The notes: generated by a model from the letters alone, not told the origin. DNA of 64,000 nt from Cynocephalus volans (GCF_027409185.1 NC_084478.1:80521624-80585623), one strand, 5' to 3'. Counted from the first letter of the stretch, positions 38,183 through 54,647 are shown. Numbers and translations: made by a program.

Positions 38183-38362
38183 GGGCCGGCCCGTGGCTCA
38201 CTCGGGAGAGTGTGGTGCTGATAACACCAAGGCCCCGGGTTCGGATCCCATATACAGATGGCCGGTTCGCTCACTGGCTGAGCGTGGTGCTCACAACACC
38301 AAGTCAAGGGTTAAGATCCCCTTACTGGTCATCTTTTAAAAAATAAAAAAATAAAATAAATA
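38183..38362 (+). repeat. Full dimeric tRNA-Ile-like SINE
   Basis: The best-preserved plus-strand copy: GGCCGGCCCGTGGCTCACTC head, first unit to about 38,258, second unit to about 38,330, then an AAATAA-rich tail. Flanked by ATAAACTGAGATACAG at about 38,167-38,182 and 38,363-38,378 (16-bp target duplication). Confidence 0.93.
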
Positions 38363-38382
38363 AATAAACTGAGATACAGTCA

Positions 38383-39034
38383 GTGCTTATTATACACGGA
38401 TTCTGTATCTGCGAATTTGCCTACTCGCTAAACTTTACTTGTAACCCCAAATCAACACAGGCACACTTTCAGGGTCATTCACAGACATGTGCAAAGCAGG
38501 GAAAAATTTGAGTCGCTCGAGGCACAAGTGTGTCCCCTTCCAGCCACGGTCAAAAAAGGGGAAACTACCTTCTTGATTTTAGCTCTCATACTGTAAGCAT
38601 GTGTCCTTTTCTTGGTCTATTTAGTACCACATATTTCGTATTTTTGTGCTTTTTTCTTGGTGATTTTGCCACTAAAAATGGCCCCAAGCACCGTGCTAAA
38701 GTGCTGTATAGTGTTCCTGAGTGCAAAATGGCTATGATGTGCCCTATGGAGAAAATAAGTATGTTAGAGAAGCTTCATTCAGACATCAGCTATAGTGCCG
38801 TTGAGCATAAGTTCAATGTTAATGAACCAATAATACATAATAAATAAGGTATCTTCAAGCAGACACACACAAGGAACACGGTTATGTATTGATCGGTTGA
38901 TGAAAATGTTGTGACCAGAGGAACTCAGGAATTTGACCCTGTATTTCCCCTAGGAGCAATGTTTCAAAATTGCCTAGTTCAGTGTTTGCAAGTGATTTTA
39001 TAGAACATAAATACTGCAATAACGAGAATCAACT
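38383..39034 (+). mobile_element. Tigger (Tc1/mariner-pogo) transposon relic
   Basis: Starts CAGTGCTTATTATACACGG and ends near CGAGAATCAACTG, with imperfect inverted ends. A 106-codon frame at 38,530-38,847 contains text resembling the start of a Tigger transposase (basic N-terminus, then 'CPMEKISMLEKLHSDISYSA', a helix-turn-helix-like stretch). The catalytic part is missing, so it is non-autonomous. Confidence 0.75.
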
Positions 39035-39389
39035 GTTTATTTATTCAGTGGAATCACATCAAGCAACGATAACGAACGGTTGCCTACCACATGCAACGAC
39101 AAGTACGAATTTCAGCTACATGATCTTGCGCAGAAGTCAGCCACAATATAAATAATTTCACTTATATAAAGTCAAAAGGATGCATATTGTTAGGAATATG
39201 TTGTTAGGAACATGTAGTTAAAAATATAACGTATGTAGAAAACAATTAGAAAAGAAAAAGAATGGTAAAGGCAAGTTCAGGATAGATGTTACCTCTGAGG
39301 AGGGTGAAGGGAATGGGACCAGGAGTGAGACCACAGGGGACTTGTAAGATGATAGTACTGTGTGAAAAAGCTCTTCCATAAATGCTAGC

Positions 39390-40010
39390 TAATGAATGAC
39401 TACTAAACCTGTAACTCTAGCTCTGACCCCTCCCTGGAGCCCCAGAAGCACATTTCTACGTGAATTCTGCATATCCTATATGAATACCTCAAACTGCACG
39501 AGCCCAAAAACCAACTCCATCATTTTCTGCCCAAACTTGCTTGACTTCCTGTGTGCCTGTGCTAGTCCACGCCCCACCAAGCAGTCACTCAAAACGGGAA
39601 TGTTAATCATCCTTCACTCCTGCCTCCCTGTGGTAACCATGGAAACGTGCCCCTCAGATCTCCTGCTGCAGGGAGCAAAGTTGATTGACAAGCCCCAGCT
39701 GCTACTTCTCTGGGTCCACCAGAGTTTGCACCAAGACCACACTTCCTCTGGGCAGCTCCCAGCCAGTGACTGAGCATGGCAGGGGAATACTACTGCAGGA
39801 CAGGGACTCCTCTAACTGGTAGCTGTAGGCTGGGGACTTCAGGTCAGCCTGACTGAAACTGTGTTAAAACTAAACCGCATCTGAGATTCCTATCCAGTCC
39901 TCCTTTCTCCCACGTCTCTCTCACGGGCATGAGACCTGCATCAGGCTCTGAAGACCCTCGCTGCTTGCTCCTGCTCCTTCCCTTTTTCCTTCACGTGCAT
40001 TTGCCCCATA
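39390..40010. other. Spacer sequence, no gene recognised
   Basis: A 126-codon plus-strand frame (39,396-39,773) shows no similarity I recognise. No named repeat identified. Confidence 0.45.
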
Positions 40011-42160
40011 ATGATCTTTCACATCCAATCACCTCTTGGCCTCTATACTTTTGGAGGACCTGAACTAGCAAAAGGGATCCCAGGAGTGGTCGGAGAAAAG
40101 ACAGTAAGATGGGGTTTATGGACCGGTTCACTCACCAGTGCAATGGCAAAGAGGATGGCACCCCCGTTTTTATGTGGGGCATGGATAATCTCTAACACAA
40201 GGTGACCTCCTGATTGCTTAAGATTTCACCATTTGTTACCCGGGAAACACTCCCATGAAGGGTCTCACCCTTGTCGAGGAGATGATCCAGGCATTTGCAC
40301 AGTGTGGAGGGGAGAATGTCTACATGGATGGTGGAGTGTCTGGTGATTGTTCAGTTGCATTGAAGCCTGGCAGAGAGATAATGAGAAACTAAGGGACAAT
40401 ACCACACAGTTAAGGGCTAAGTGTAAGACCCAGAAGGCCTCCTTGCTGGCTTACAAGGAGGCCCTTACCTCCTGCAGATGCTGAGCAGACACAGGTGAGG
40501 AGCATCATATCGACATGATTCAATGACAGGAGATGCAGAACTCAGACATGTACATCCTCAACCAGCACAGGCCTTTTATGTGAAGGTTGGGGCACTGTTC
40601 GGGAAAACCTCGGACCCTGAAATGGGGGATGAGGATATTGGGACAAATTTCCCTGAAAACGTTGGTTTTGCAGACCCGCACCTCCTGAAGCTTCAGAGCT
40701 TGCAGGGTGCTCATTCCTTCACCAGGAAGAGCTATCACATGCCCTGTGCTGGTAGATGCTACAGAGTCCTCGCCCCCACAGAGAAACAGGTGCCTCCCTC
40801 AGGGCCACCCCCATCTCCTCTCCATAACCTCGCTGGGTAATGCTGAGCCTGATAAAGGAGGAAGTTGCAAAGAAGAGCTAGCCTATACTGGCAGAAGCCA
40901 GGGGAATACCCCCAGGATTGGATTTTGAGGGTGCTGGATCAAGGGGGATGTGTTAAGCATGCAAATTTTATTGAGTGGGGGCACTTTCTCGTGTCATGGG
41001 ATTTAACACCCTGGCAAGGACTCTAAGAGATGGAGGAAATTCACTGCCAGGGTCACCCTTAGAAGCTCTGAGAAAGCGATGGCCCACATGGAGAGAAGTG
41101 GAAATACTTGCCTTGGACTGGCAGATGGCAGAGAATGTAATAAAAAGGTTGAGTGATGCAGCCACGCTGGAGCAGGTAGAAAATGTAAGGTCAGTCAACC
41201 AGCCTAAGGGTTATGTTCCACAGTAGTGCCGAGAGGACACACCATTCACCAAAGGCCATCAGGAGTGTTCTGATGAGAGGGGTCCCAGTATGACTAAGAG
41301 GTTTGGTGGTTGCTCTCCTCTTCAGGCCAACGGCGGAGATGAGGGAAGGAAGGTGGTCCAAGGCCTGGGCTTATTACTACCATCCATGGAATGATGTGAA
41401 CCCAACATGATAGAGGACGGGGTGGCTCTTAACGAACAGACACCAGGAGACTACATTTCCAGCAACAACCCTCAAGGTCAGAGGGGCAGTCAAGAGTGCT
41501 TGACCCGCAGGGAGCTGGGAGGATGGTTTATACTGCATGGCTCCCTAGGCACAACTACAGCCAGAAAAAGGCAAGAATGGAGGAGCAGGAGGGTGGTCAT
41601 CTCAGTAAAAAGTCACGATCCCTTGCTCAGTTCCTGCTCCTGGACTACTTTCAGACTGACCCCACTGACTGAAGAGGTGGATGAGTCCTGAGAAAAAAGG
41701 ACTCAGAAACAAGGTGGTGAGGATATACTGTTACCATTCTGCGGTCCTTACCTAAAGAGATTGACTGCCATTTTACTCAGGTGACTGGACCCTAGAGAAA
41801 GGGAGACAGCCAGACATTTCTAGGACTATTGGAAACAGGGCCAGAGGTGACACTGGTCCCGGAGGCCCAAGGTGTCATGATGGGGACCTGTCAATAAAAA
41901 CAGTTGGGAACAGTGAGCCACTGGGTCCCAGGACTAACCACAATGGTCCTTTCTCCCATACACAAGTTCATCATTGTAAGTGATACACTTGGCACTGAAG
42001 TAGTAACTCCCATGTTGGGTCATTGGCCTGTAGAGTAAGAGACATCATGGTGGGGAAGGCCGTGTGGAATCCCTGACACTGGCCCCCACCCAGGCCAAGA
42101 AATGAAGTCAATGAAGATATTGGATCGTGGTGGGGGCAGAGGCATTGGCAGAGATTGATA
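40011..42160 (+). pseudogene. Decayed class I ERV internal fragment
   Basis: Plus-strand pieces of a retroviral gag-pro-pol segment. At about 41,815-41,880 a protease-like active site reads LLETGAEVTL where Asp-Thr-Gly is usual. The next 250 bases, in shifting frames, continue like the protease-to-RT junction of class I ERVs. The upstream part (40,960-41,230) is gag-like only by position. Many stops; no LTR recognised. Confidence 0.5.
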
Positions 42161-42960
42161 CCACCACTGAAGACCTATAGGACGCAGGAAGAGAGGCTGG
42201 GAGAGTGGCAGGGATGAAGAGAGCAGAGAAGGTTGAAACAGTTCTAGGATTTGCTGTATGGGAGAGGGAAGGAGGAAGGGAACGGTAATGAGGAGAGGTA
42301 CACTGGGGGCTTCAGCTAGAAGCGATGGGTAATGTTTCTTAAGACGGGTGGTGGGTATAGAAGATTTTGCTGTACCTTTTGTTATCCCTTTTGGCACATC
42401 TGAAACAGTACACCATGTCTTTAAAAGTGTTCGTGGGGACTGGGAGAGGAAGTTATGCAGACACAGGCAGGATTTGTGGAGGGCCCGCTTCAGGTGCACG
42501 ATCACAGATTTCTAGAGGACCCACTCTGCCCTGCTCTGCAACCTTCTCCAGCAGGGTAGGCTTCTCAGGTGCAGACCAAGAAAAATCGGTCATTTGACTT
42601 TACACAGGCAAGAGGCCTTCGGACACTGTAGGCCTCTAATAGAGATCAGCCAGAGTGGGATGTATGGCGAAGAGGCAACGGAAAGACAGGTGAGTATGAG
42701 GGGGAAAGAGAGGAAGGAAGGTGCGGAAGGAATGAAAATGAAGGAGGGTGTGAAAGGCTGCTGGAGTGAGGGTTGGGTGGCAAGCAAGGGAAACTGTAAC
42801 ACTCCAGGGCCTTAAAAACCACGGAAGGGACCACTCCTCAGATACCAGGACTGCTCAGCTCAGGGCAGCTGGGAACTGGCAGTTTTGGGGAAAATATAAC
42901 AGAAAATTGGCGCCCCTCTGCCACTGTGAAGCCTTTGTTGTGTGTCCTTTCCAGGCCTCT
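42161..42960. other. Spacer sequence, no gene recognised
   Basis: Purine-rich on the plus strand (GGGAGAGG and GAAGGA runs). Frames on both strands are incidental. Possibly LTR-derived, but without clear ends. Confidence 0.4.
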
Positions 42961-42963
42961 CAA

Positions 42964-43500
42964 TGCTGGGAATATACCCAGAGGAATGGAAATCATCAAG
43001 TTCGAAGGTATACCTGTTCCCCAATGTTCATCGCAGCACTCTTTACAATAGCCAAGAGTTGGAACCAGCCCAAATGTCCATCATCGGATGAGTGGATACG
43101 GAAAATGTGGTACATCTACACAATGGAATACTACTCAGCTATAAAAACGAATGAAATACTGCCATTTGCAACAACATGGATGGACCTTGAGAGAATTATA
43201 TTAAGTGAAACGAGTCAGGCACAGAAAGAGAAATACCACATGTTCTCACTTATTGGTGGGAGCTAAAAATAAATAAATAAAATCACACACACACACACAA
43301 AAGCCGGGGGTGGGGGGGCGAAGAAGATATAACAACTACAATTCCTTGAAGTTGATACAACAAGCAAACAGAAAGGACATTGTTGGGTGGGAGGGAGGGG
43401 AGGGAGGAGGGAGGGAGGTTTCGGTGATGGGCCACAATAATCAACCACATTGTATATCGACAAAGAAAAAATTAAAACAAAACAAAGCAAACAAAAAACC
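42964..43500 (+). mobile_element. 5'-truncated L1 3' end
   Basis: Plus-strand end of L1 ORF2 (about 42,966-43,266, ending just past the 'FSLIGG' codons). It is followed by a 3'UTR with a (CA)n run and a GGGAGG-rich tract, then an A-rich tail with 'aaaacaaaacaaagc'. The same subfamily as 32,305-32,733 and 57,931-58,920. Confidence 0.9.
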
Positions 43501-44108
43501 CACACGGTTACAAAGGACATGTGTGATTGGCATGGGGTTTTCAGTTTACAAATGTGTATCCAAAGCTATGCATTGTTCTGCAACTCGCTGCATGTAGTCA
43601 CAAGAATGCTTTTGAAATGTGTTAACAACCCCCTGGCTTCCTTAGGACTGCTGAGTTTTAATGTACTGGCTGCATACGCCACATTGTATTCGTCCACTCC
43701 TTTACTGATGGGAATTTAGAGCCTTCCCAGATTTTCCCTTCACCAATATCCTTGTTCATGTGTCCTTGCACACTAGACCTACCAGCGTTTCTCCGGAAGA
43801 TGTACCGGGCAGGTCCTCCAGGTCATTGAGGGAACTGGGCGTTTTTCAGTTTTAAGAGTCTCAGCTCCCAGCACGGAATCTAGGTCCAGACTGCTTGATT
43901 TCCATACTGCCCCGGATACCAACAAGCCCAGTGACCTTGGGCGGGTCAATGAGCCTCTCTGTGCCTGTTTCCTGGCCTCTAAGAAGGCGGTAATAACGGG
44001 TACTTCAACTTAGGACTGTCCTGGGAAGGAACTGATGTTTATCTACAGTGCTTAGAAGAGTGCCAGGCTCATAGTAAATGTATAATTTGCAGTTCACGGA
44101 TCCTGCCA

Positions 44109-44173
44109 AATCCGCCCCCCTCCCCCTCCACAAACGGCGCCCCCACCCCCGCACCCCCACCCCCACCCCCAGC
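44109..44173. repeat. C-rich variable tandem repeat (right arm, short allele)
   Basis: Mirror of 32,148-32,272 but about 60 bases shorter. The duplicated GTTTGTTGAGGGGG-type units of the left arm are absent. Confidence 0.85.
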
Positions 44174-45130
44174 AGTGAGCAAAAGCACTGGTTCACTCAT
44201 AGCCTCTCCGACCCTTGGAATGATTAAGCTCTTTAATTTCTGTAAACCTGGCATGTGAACATCGATTCGTGATTTTCGTTTGCATCTTCGGGATCAGCGA
44301 TGGTGAGCATCTTTTGCGGTGTCGTTGGCCACTGGGGTTCCCACTTCTTTGATTTAACTCGGGTGGGGGATTCTGGGAGAGGTGGGCAAACTCCGACCTG
44401 CCAAACCGCCAACACGGCCTGCCAGTAAACTCTCACGGGCACGCAGCCACGCGTGGATTTGGTTACCTAGAGGAATCGAGCACTTGCGGCGGAGACGGCA
44501 CAGCCTGAAATCCTAAAACATTTGCTATCTGGCCCTTTACGAAAACAAAATACGCCGACCTCTGATTACTGACCGTGGGCATCCTTGCCCATTTTCCTAT
44601 GGGGTGGTGAGCCTTGCTGTGGAATAGAGGCTCGCAAATCCTTTCTACTCTGTGTGCTTCCCATCCATCATTACATTTAATCCTCACCAGCCCGAGTTAG
44701 GTGCTGTTATTTCTCCCGCTTTACCGATGGGAATGGGAAACTGAGGCTGAGAGATGTGGCTCTCATTGGAAAGGAGATGCCTGGCCAGAGGCACTGGCGG
44801 GACAGGAAGAGGTGGGAAGAGAGCCCCGACACTGGGACACCACCCCCAGACTGGCTGCGGATGGCCCAGCGAAACGACGGGCTTCCGCGCCGCCCAAGCG
44901 CCCTCGTCCCTATTGGCTAGGGCCTTGAGGGGCAGCCCAACAAGAGACGCGCTGGTTGGTGGCGGGCGGACCAATGAGAAGGCTGCGGCGGGGCAGCCGA
45001 GGCGCGAGCCAAAGCCGCGCGGTGTTTGAGGCGATCTCGTGTGGCCCCTGTGGTGACGACGCGCGGCCTGGCTCGCCGGCCCTGAGGAGGCGGCCGTCTC
45101 TCTTCGACCCAGGCTTCGCGGACCGGCGAC

Positions 45131-48570
<3,440 letters not shown>

Positions 48571-48855
48571 GGTGAGTGTTACACATACCATACCCCTTCC
48601 CACAATCCTGGTTACTTAGGAGGGCTGTGGGCTGGCCCTGGCTTGTGGCCCGTCCCTGACTCTGCTGTTTGACAGGTTGGACCCAGCCTCTTCGTACAAG
48701 ACAAGCAGCTGATATCTTTGGAGCCCAGGAGCTGTGGCCAAGCTGCTTCCCTCCGGTTCTTCTTCAGAACAGGGGCTGTCTGTCTTCCCCTGTTTTTGCC
48801 CTCTCCCCACCCCAGTTCACAGCAGTTTCAAATTAAAGTACCTCTCATGCTCTGT
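48571..48855 (+). other. CXorf49: 3'UTR of right CXorf49, with an intron
   Basis: The GTGAGT donor at 48,572 is one base past the TGA stop. The acceptor ends at 48,675, and the terminal exon runs from 48,676 to about 48,855. ATTAAA at 48,832-48,837 is followed by TGTGGTCTG, a GT-rich downstream element. Confidence 0.7.
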
Positions 48856-50709
48856 GGTCTGCCGTCTCTCTGGGGGGTGGCGCTGGGGTGGGGTGGAGTG
48901 GGGTGGGGAGTTGCTCCAGTTCAGAGTATTTTAAGAACAGTACCCCCTGGCATTCTGTGGTGGGCCTTCTCCCTGCAGGGAGGAGGGCCAGCCTCTGAGC
49001 AGGAGCCCTGCACTCAGGCTCACCAGAGTGCCCTGTGTCTAGGTTCTGTGCGGGCTCTGCCTGGCCAGTCGCTTTCCCCTGCAGGCCCTATTCACGTTCC
49101 CTTCTAATCTCCTCCTAGTTCCCATTCTTCACCGCTATTCCCCCGCCCCTTCAGCGGGCACTAACGAAACGACACCCTTCCAGAGCTCCAGTTTACCGTC
49201 TTACCTTTCCTCATTTGGCTCACTGTCCCAATTCTCCCCTCTCACCCTTCTTTTTTGTCACGAGCATCCTTGATCTGTCCCATGGCTTTACGCTGGTGGC
49301 CTTTCGTGCATGGTCATTTCAACGGGAATTAAAGAGCACAACTGAGCTCATTTTCCCCCTTGCCAGGCCCAGTCTTCTTTGTGGATTCATTATCTCCCTC
49401 TGGTGCCACCATGCACCCGGACAACTCGGCGAGAAACCCGCTCGTCATCCTCCGTTCCTCTTTGGCCCTTACCTTTGAAACCAAATCCTGTCAGTTCTCT
49501 CTCCTCACTTTCAGTAGAGGGGTAGAGGCAGAAGTCACATCCCGGTGGGTGGTGGAACCAAATGGAAGGCACCGGGAACGGGAAAGAAAAGAGCAGGTTA
49601 GTCTCTGGGTTGAAGGTAGGGGAAATGAGTCTGTTCAGGTGCCTCTGGGCCAACCTGGGGGACACTGCCTGCTGGCAGCTAGAGTGGATGGTCTAGTGAT
49701 CAGAGCTTCCACATCCTTCATGTCCTAGCCAACTCACCACCCCTTCTCCAGCTGATCGGCCCCATACCCCTGATTTGAAAATGGCCACTTAGTTTCTAGG
49801 GCAAGTGTTGGTGATGGGTCTGAATGTTCTTGGGGAGATATTCCCCATCAAATACCGTTCGACCACCCCCATGACAGATTTTCCCGGACATGCTCTTTCT
49901 GTGTCCCAGCTCAATCTTGCAGACTGTCTTTGGGTCACACGAGATTTTGCCTCAGCTCCGTGTTCTGATTTCACCCCCACTGACAGTTGGGATCGCCTCT
50001 TTCCTTCAGCCAGGATCCAAGGCTGGGTGGGCTGGAGACTCAGAGGGACAGATTCGTGTTCGAGTGAGGTGACTGTAGGTTCTGCCAGCTCCCATTCCCG
50101 AGAGACTGGGTGTTTATAGCCAGAGAGGGGACAAGTGAAGATAGATCTCTCAAGGTTTTTGGTTGTGTGTGCCTGATTCAGGGAGTAAAAGGAGTAGAGG
50201 CAGTGCTCAAGAATCCCTGAGACTGAATGAGCAAAAGCGAGGGCGGGATGTACCTTTTGCAAGAGATGTTTTTCAAGTTCGAAAGCATAGGAGGGCATGG
50301 AGTGTGATGACGTGGGAGTCACCAGAGCCAATGATGGAGTCAGGGCTCTCATGGAGTCACTGGAGTAGGCCCTTGATCCTACTGTGGGATGAATATGATG
50401 TCTCAAAAATCTGGTGTGTGTGGGTGGAATGATAATGTGAAGGCTGGTTATCTCGCAGTAGCTGGGACATGCCTCATCTTTGAAGCAGGGAGCTCCCACG
50501 GGAGACTGCCACGACCTGAGTTAATCAAGACACAGTTAGTATGGGTGCAGCGAGGATGGAAAGTAGGAAAGAGGGACTGCACTTAGAAAATTGGCCAGCC
50601 TTGGTACCACCCTTCCCCCATATTGTCACTGTCTCCCTTTCAGGCCCCGAGGATGAGCTCAGGGAGACAGATCATCACGCATGTGGCAGGACAATCACAG
50701 ACCTCAGAG
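48856..50709. other. Downstream flank of right CXorf49
   Basis: Mirror of 25,612-27,463 and shared with copy 3. No gene assigned. Confidence 0.55.
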
Positions 50710-50784
50710 CCACGGGCCAGCCCCAGTTATCTAACGTTAAATAACAAGCAACACTAACCTACATCATTTAAGAATGCATATTTA

Positions 50785-50947
50785 AGGCTGGCCCATGGCT
50801 CACTTGGGAGTGTGTGGTGCTGATAACACCAAGGCCACAGGTTCGGATCCCTGTATAGGGATGGCCAGTTCGCTCACTTGGGAGAGCCTAGTGCTTAGGA
50901 TCCCCTTACCGGTCATCTTGATAAAAAAAAAAAAAAAAAAAAAAAAG
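50785..50947 (+). repeat. Dimeric tRNA-Ile-like SINE shared by both arms
   Basis: Mirror of 25,373-25,536, with the A tail at about 50,922-50,946. Confidence 0.9.
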
Positions 50948-53041
50948 AATGCATATTTAGAATGATAAGACGATAGGGAAAAGCAAAGAAAGGATGACCA
51001 CAAAAGCAAGGATGTGGGTTTCCTCTTGGAGGAGAAATGGATTGAGATTAGGCAGGGACACTCCAGGAGAGTTGGGGGATGCCGGTGGTGTTTTCTGTGA
51101 CCCAAAGGGGTGTTTCCATAGAGGTGCACTTGATAATCGTTTATTTAACGATGCATGTATATTGTGATTCTTCCTTTCTGTATGTTACATTTCACCATAA
51201 AAGGAGAAAAAAAATAGTGCTAAGGGAAATAACATCCCCGTAAACATACTGTGAGAATTTTATAACCGTTTAATTTATAGTAATAGCTTTATTTTCAAAT
51301 ACTCATAGAATTTACTTAAAATAATAGGAACGATGCTTACCTAATTGCATTATCATTCTCTATTTTTTATGACTATTCCATTTTCATTCAGAATTCAATT
51401 GTGATTTTGAGTTGGAAACCCACAGAAAGATTGTACTTAGTTACAATTTCTCAGAGGAGATTTTGCCACCTCCCCATCCACTTATTTTCAGAAGTGGAGG
51501 ACCAAGAACCGGAAAAAAAGAAATAAAGGTCAAAAGAAATCCAAAAGGTGTGCCTGTGTTGTAATACATTCATTTGACAGGGGAGGGCAGTGCCGTTTGG
51601 GCTATTTGTTGGGAAGTACGTGACGGCTGCCCCTGATTTCATGTCTTTCGAGTTTGTCCTTTTCTTTACTATAGCTGCTGAGACTGAAGGGGTTATTTGT
51701 GCCAATAAAGGCAGTGGTGGTGGTGATTGTTGTTTTGATGGGCTGCATCTCATTTGCCTGTTTGACATTTCTGTCTTCACACCAGCCTTCCCCTGCTTCC
51801 CCAACAACTCTTTTCTTCCTCTTTCTTCTCCCCAGGCAGAAAGTGAGACCACTGATGTGCTAGACTAGGCGTGGGGCCCTGACAGGCAGAGAAACAGCAA
51901 GTGGGTGTGCGCAGCCCTTCAAGGCCTTATTGTTTATGGGGAGTAAAGCTAAAACAATTTTCCTGAAAAGTCACGCTTCAGCCTACAGTGAATTTCCCCT
52001 GATTTTTTTTTCTTGTCTGCTCCCCAGCTGACACAATTAAAGTCTCCACACTGGTTGGTGGCACGAATAGGGTCAAGTAGGAAGAATGCTGTGGTTATTT
52101 ATTTCATCAATTGATGAAATGGAATAAAAATGATTCTCTGGGGCCATCCCCTCTATCTAAAGATAAATTGTATTTCCCATTATAATTACTACTTCATTCT
52201 CTGACCCCATTATTTAGAAGTCCAGCTACTATTAAGTCACCTTTCTTATTTAAGGATGGCTATGAAGCAGAAATAAAGAAACCATTTATATTGAAACTTT
52301 ACTTTGAATGACTACTTATTTAAAGGGTCTTCTTAGATTCTTAATAGGGAATTTTCCTCCCTTTAAACTATATTTTCTTTTTTGCTAATTCTATTAAACC
52401 ATTAGAAGACATTTTGGGGGAAAAAATGATTTTACCCATAATTCTAGGACCTAAATGTCTCAACTGATTTTTTTTTTTTCCTCCATGATTCCTGCCCTAG
52501 AATCATAGAAGCATAGAATATTAGAGCTAGAAGAACTCCTGGAGAAATCTAATAGGCCAACTCCTGGGCAGTGTACAAGTGAGGAATCTGAGATGTGGAG
52601 GGGCAGTACTATGTCAAGGCTACTAGATAGTTCAAGCCTGTGCCTCTTCAGTCTCCATTTTGTCCTTCAGCAGGGCAGAAGCCCCTCCATCTCCTCATAC
52701 TCAGGCCTCGTGTGGATTGATATCAAATTTGGTGCAGCTTCTTCCCAATCTCTTGATTAGTTCTAAGCACTGAAGTCTATCCCATTTGCTGTAACTTACA
52801 GCTAGAGCCTGATTAACCCATGTGAGCACCCCAGGTGAAGAAGCAGCTGTCCCTTTTACCCCGTCCACAGGACCTGTGGTGCTCTGGGGTCACCCAAGAT
52901 GGTTGTCTCTTGTTATCGTAAGTTCTTTACAGGCCTAGCAGATGGCAGAGTAAGGTAGGTGTTGGGATAATAGAATGGTTTGGTCAGGACCCTCACCTCA
53001 GGGCCTGTTGGGTGTGGTTTTAGCACATCCATTGTAAGCAA

Positions 53042-53042
<1 letters not shown>
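50948..53042. other. Gene-free arm sequence
   Basis: Mirror of left-arm 23,081-25,372, without the SINE. It includes the empty SINE target site at 52,321-52,336. Frames at 51,451-51,868 are incidental. Confidence 0.55.
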
Positions 53043-53093
<51 letters not shown>

Positions 53094-53094
53094 A
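53043..53094. repeat. (TG)n microsatellite (right arm)
   Basis: Longer allele of the left-arm (CA)n tract, interrupted by TTTG. Confidence 0.95.
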
Positions 53095-53274
53095 GTTAGT
53101 GCGTATGCACGCCAATGTATCTTTTTAGTTTTGTTGCTATTCTTGTGTTCTTCAGAGAGAGAGAGAGTTTTAGTGAAGCAGGTGGGTGGGCATTGGCCTC
53201 GGGCGTGTGCCCCATGCAGCCATGCTTTCCAACCTATGGCTCCAAGGACCTTTTGGACTGTTACCTAGCTCACA

Positions 53275-53405
53275 GACCTGTGTGTAAGGGGTCTGGTGAC
53301 CCAGCCTGGTGTCTGAGGGGTCTGGGGACCCAGCCTGGCATGTGAAGGGTTTGTGACCCAGTCTGTGAATGGGCTTGAGGGGTCTGGGAGCTCCAGACCC
53401 AGCCC
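53275..53405. repeat. Short minisatellite (right arm)
   Basis: Mirror of 22,738-22,868, with AGGGGTCTGG...GACCCAGCC units. Confidence 0.6.
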
Positions 53406-53805
53406 TAGCTCAACAATCAGCCCAGTCAGTGCAGAATTACCAGCAGGTAAAAGAGCCAGACAACTGGCATAGTCATGGTCGAGTAGCTTTACAATTGGCA
53501 TCACGAATAGGATTAAGAGCTAGACAATTGGTGCTGTGAGCAGGATTCCAGACATTAGCCACAGCTGTAGTGACACAGTAGGGCAAGCACTAGATGACCT
53601 GGCTCTCTCGTAACCTGCTGAAAATCACTTCCCCTTTTTGAACCTCCATTTTTACATCTGTGAAAAGAGGAAGGTGGCCTGGAACAGTGGTTCTCAACCT
53701 GGTGTCCATGAACTTCCTGAAATCATGTGCCATGTTGTGGGGAGTGATGTATGTAGTCTCCTGTGTAGAGTGTACAGAGCTTTCCTCAGATTCTCAAAGG
53801 GGTCC

Positions 53806-54169
53806 TGTTGTGGACTGAATTGTGTCTACCCAAAATTCATATGTTGAAGCCCTAACCCCCAAATGTGACTGTACTTAGAGACAGGACCTTTAGGGAGGTA
53901 ATTAGGGTTAAATGAGGGCAGGGCCCTAATCCAATAGGACTGGTGTCCTTATAAGAAGAGACACTAGAGCTCACTTTCTCTCTGCCATGTGAGTACACAG
54001 CAAGAAGGTGGCCATTTCCAAGTCAGGAGGAGGGTCTTCACCAAGAATCAAATTTGCTTGCACCTTGATCTTGGACTTCTAGTGTCCAGAACTGTGAAAA
54101 AGTAAATTTCTGTTGTTTAAGCCACCCAGCCTGTGGTATTTGTTAGGGCAATGTGACAAGACTAATACA
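53806..54169 (+). repeat. Complete MLT1-type LTR (right arm)
   Basis: Starts TGTTGTGGACTG, ends ACTAATACA, and is flanked by GGTCC on both sides (53,801-53,805; 54,170-54,174). A 5-bp duplication is expected for MaLR elements. The left-arm copy has lost its first part. Confidence 0.88.
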
Positions 54170-54647
54170 GGTCCTATAGCCCAAAAAAGATTCAGAGCCA
54201 CTGGACTTCCTGGTCCCCAGAAACAGAGCTTGGACAGTCATGTTTTACTGCAATATGACTCTAGATATTTTGCAGACTTCTTGAGTTTTTAACCTGTCGT
54301 ATACATATTTTACATAGTTCTGATTATAGTGTATTCACAAATCCCTTTTCCTTTTTTCTGCTCAGAATTGTTATCAGTCATAATTATGATTATTATGTTA
54401 AATTATCAAAAGTCAAAGAAATAACCCAATTTTCTTATCGATTGCATCTTTAGTCATACCGTTTTAAGTTTTGTTGTTCACAGTTAATTGTTTGATTCTG
54501 ATGCTTTTTCTTAAAGCTCTTTACAAACAGTTATAATCTAAAGTGTTGTGCCTTCAAGGAAGTTCATGGGAAGAATGGAAAGGACTCTGACAAGTACAGG
54601 TTTCTGATAGCCTTTAGATCATATCATTGGACTAGGTAAGAATTTCC

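Larger units (their letters stand above)
36215..39320 (+). repeat. Right half of the older inverted repeat in the spacer
   Basis: Inverted partner of 32,926-34,385, lengthened by a solo LTR (36,850-37,606), a SINE (38,183-38,362) and a Tigger relic (38,383-39,034). Without those, the order of L1 segments and both nested blocks matches the left half. Divergence is visibly far greater than between the young arms. Confidence 0.6.

Noticed and set aside
43263-43520. 85-codon frame with a hydrophobic stretch at the L1 tail
   Set aside because: It lies in the L1 3'UTR with its CA and GGGAGG tracts; low-complexity artefact.
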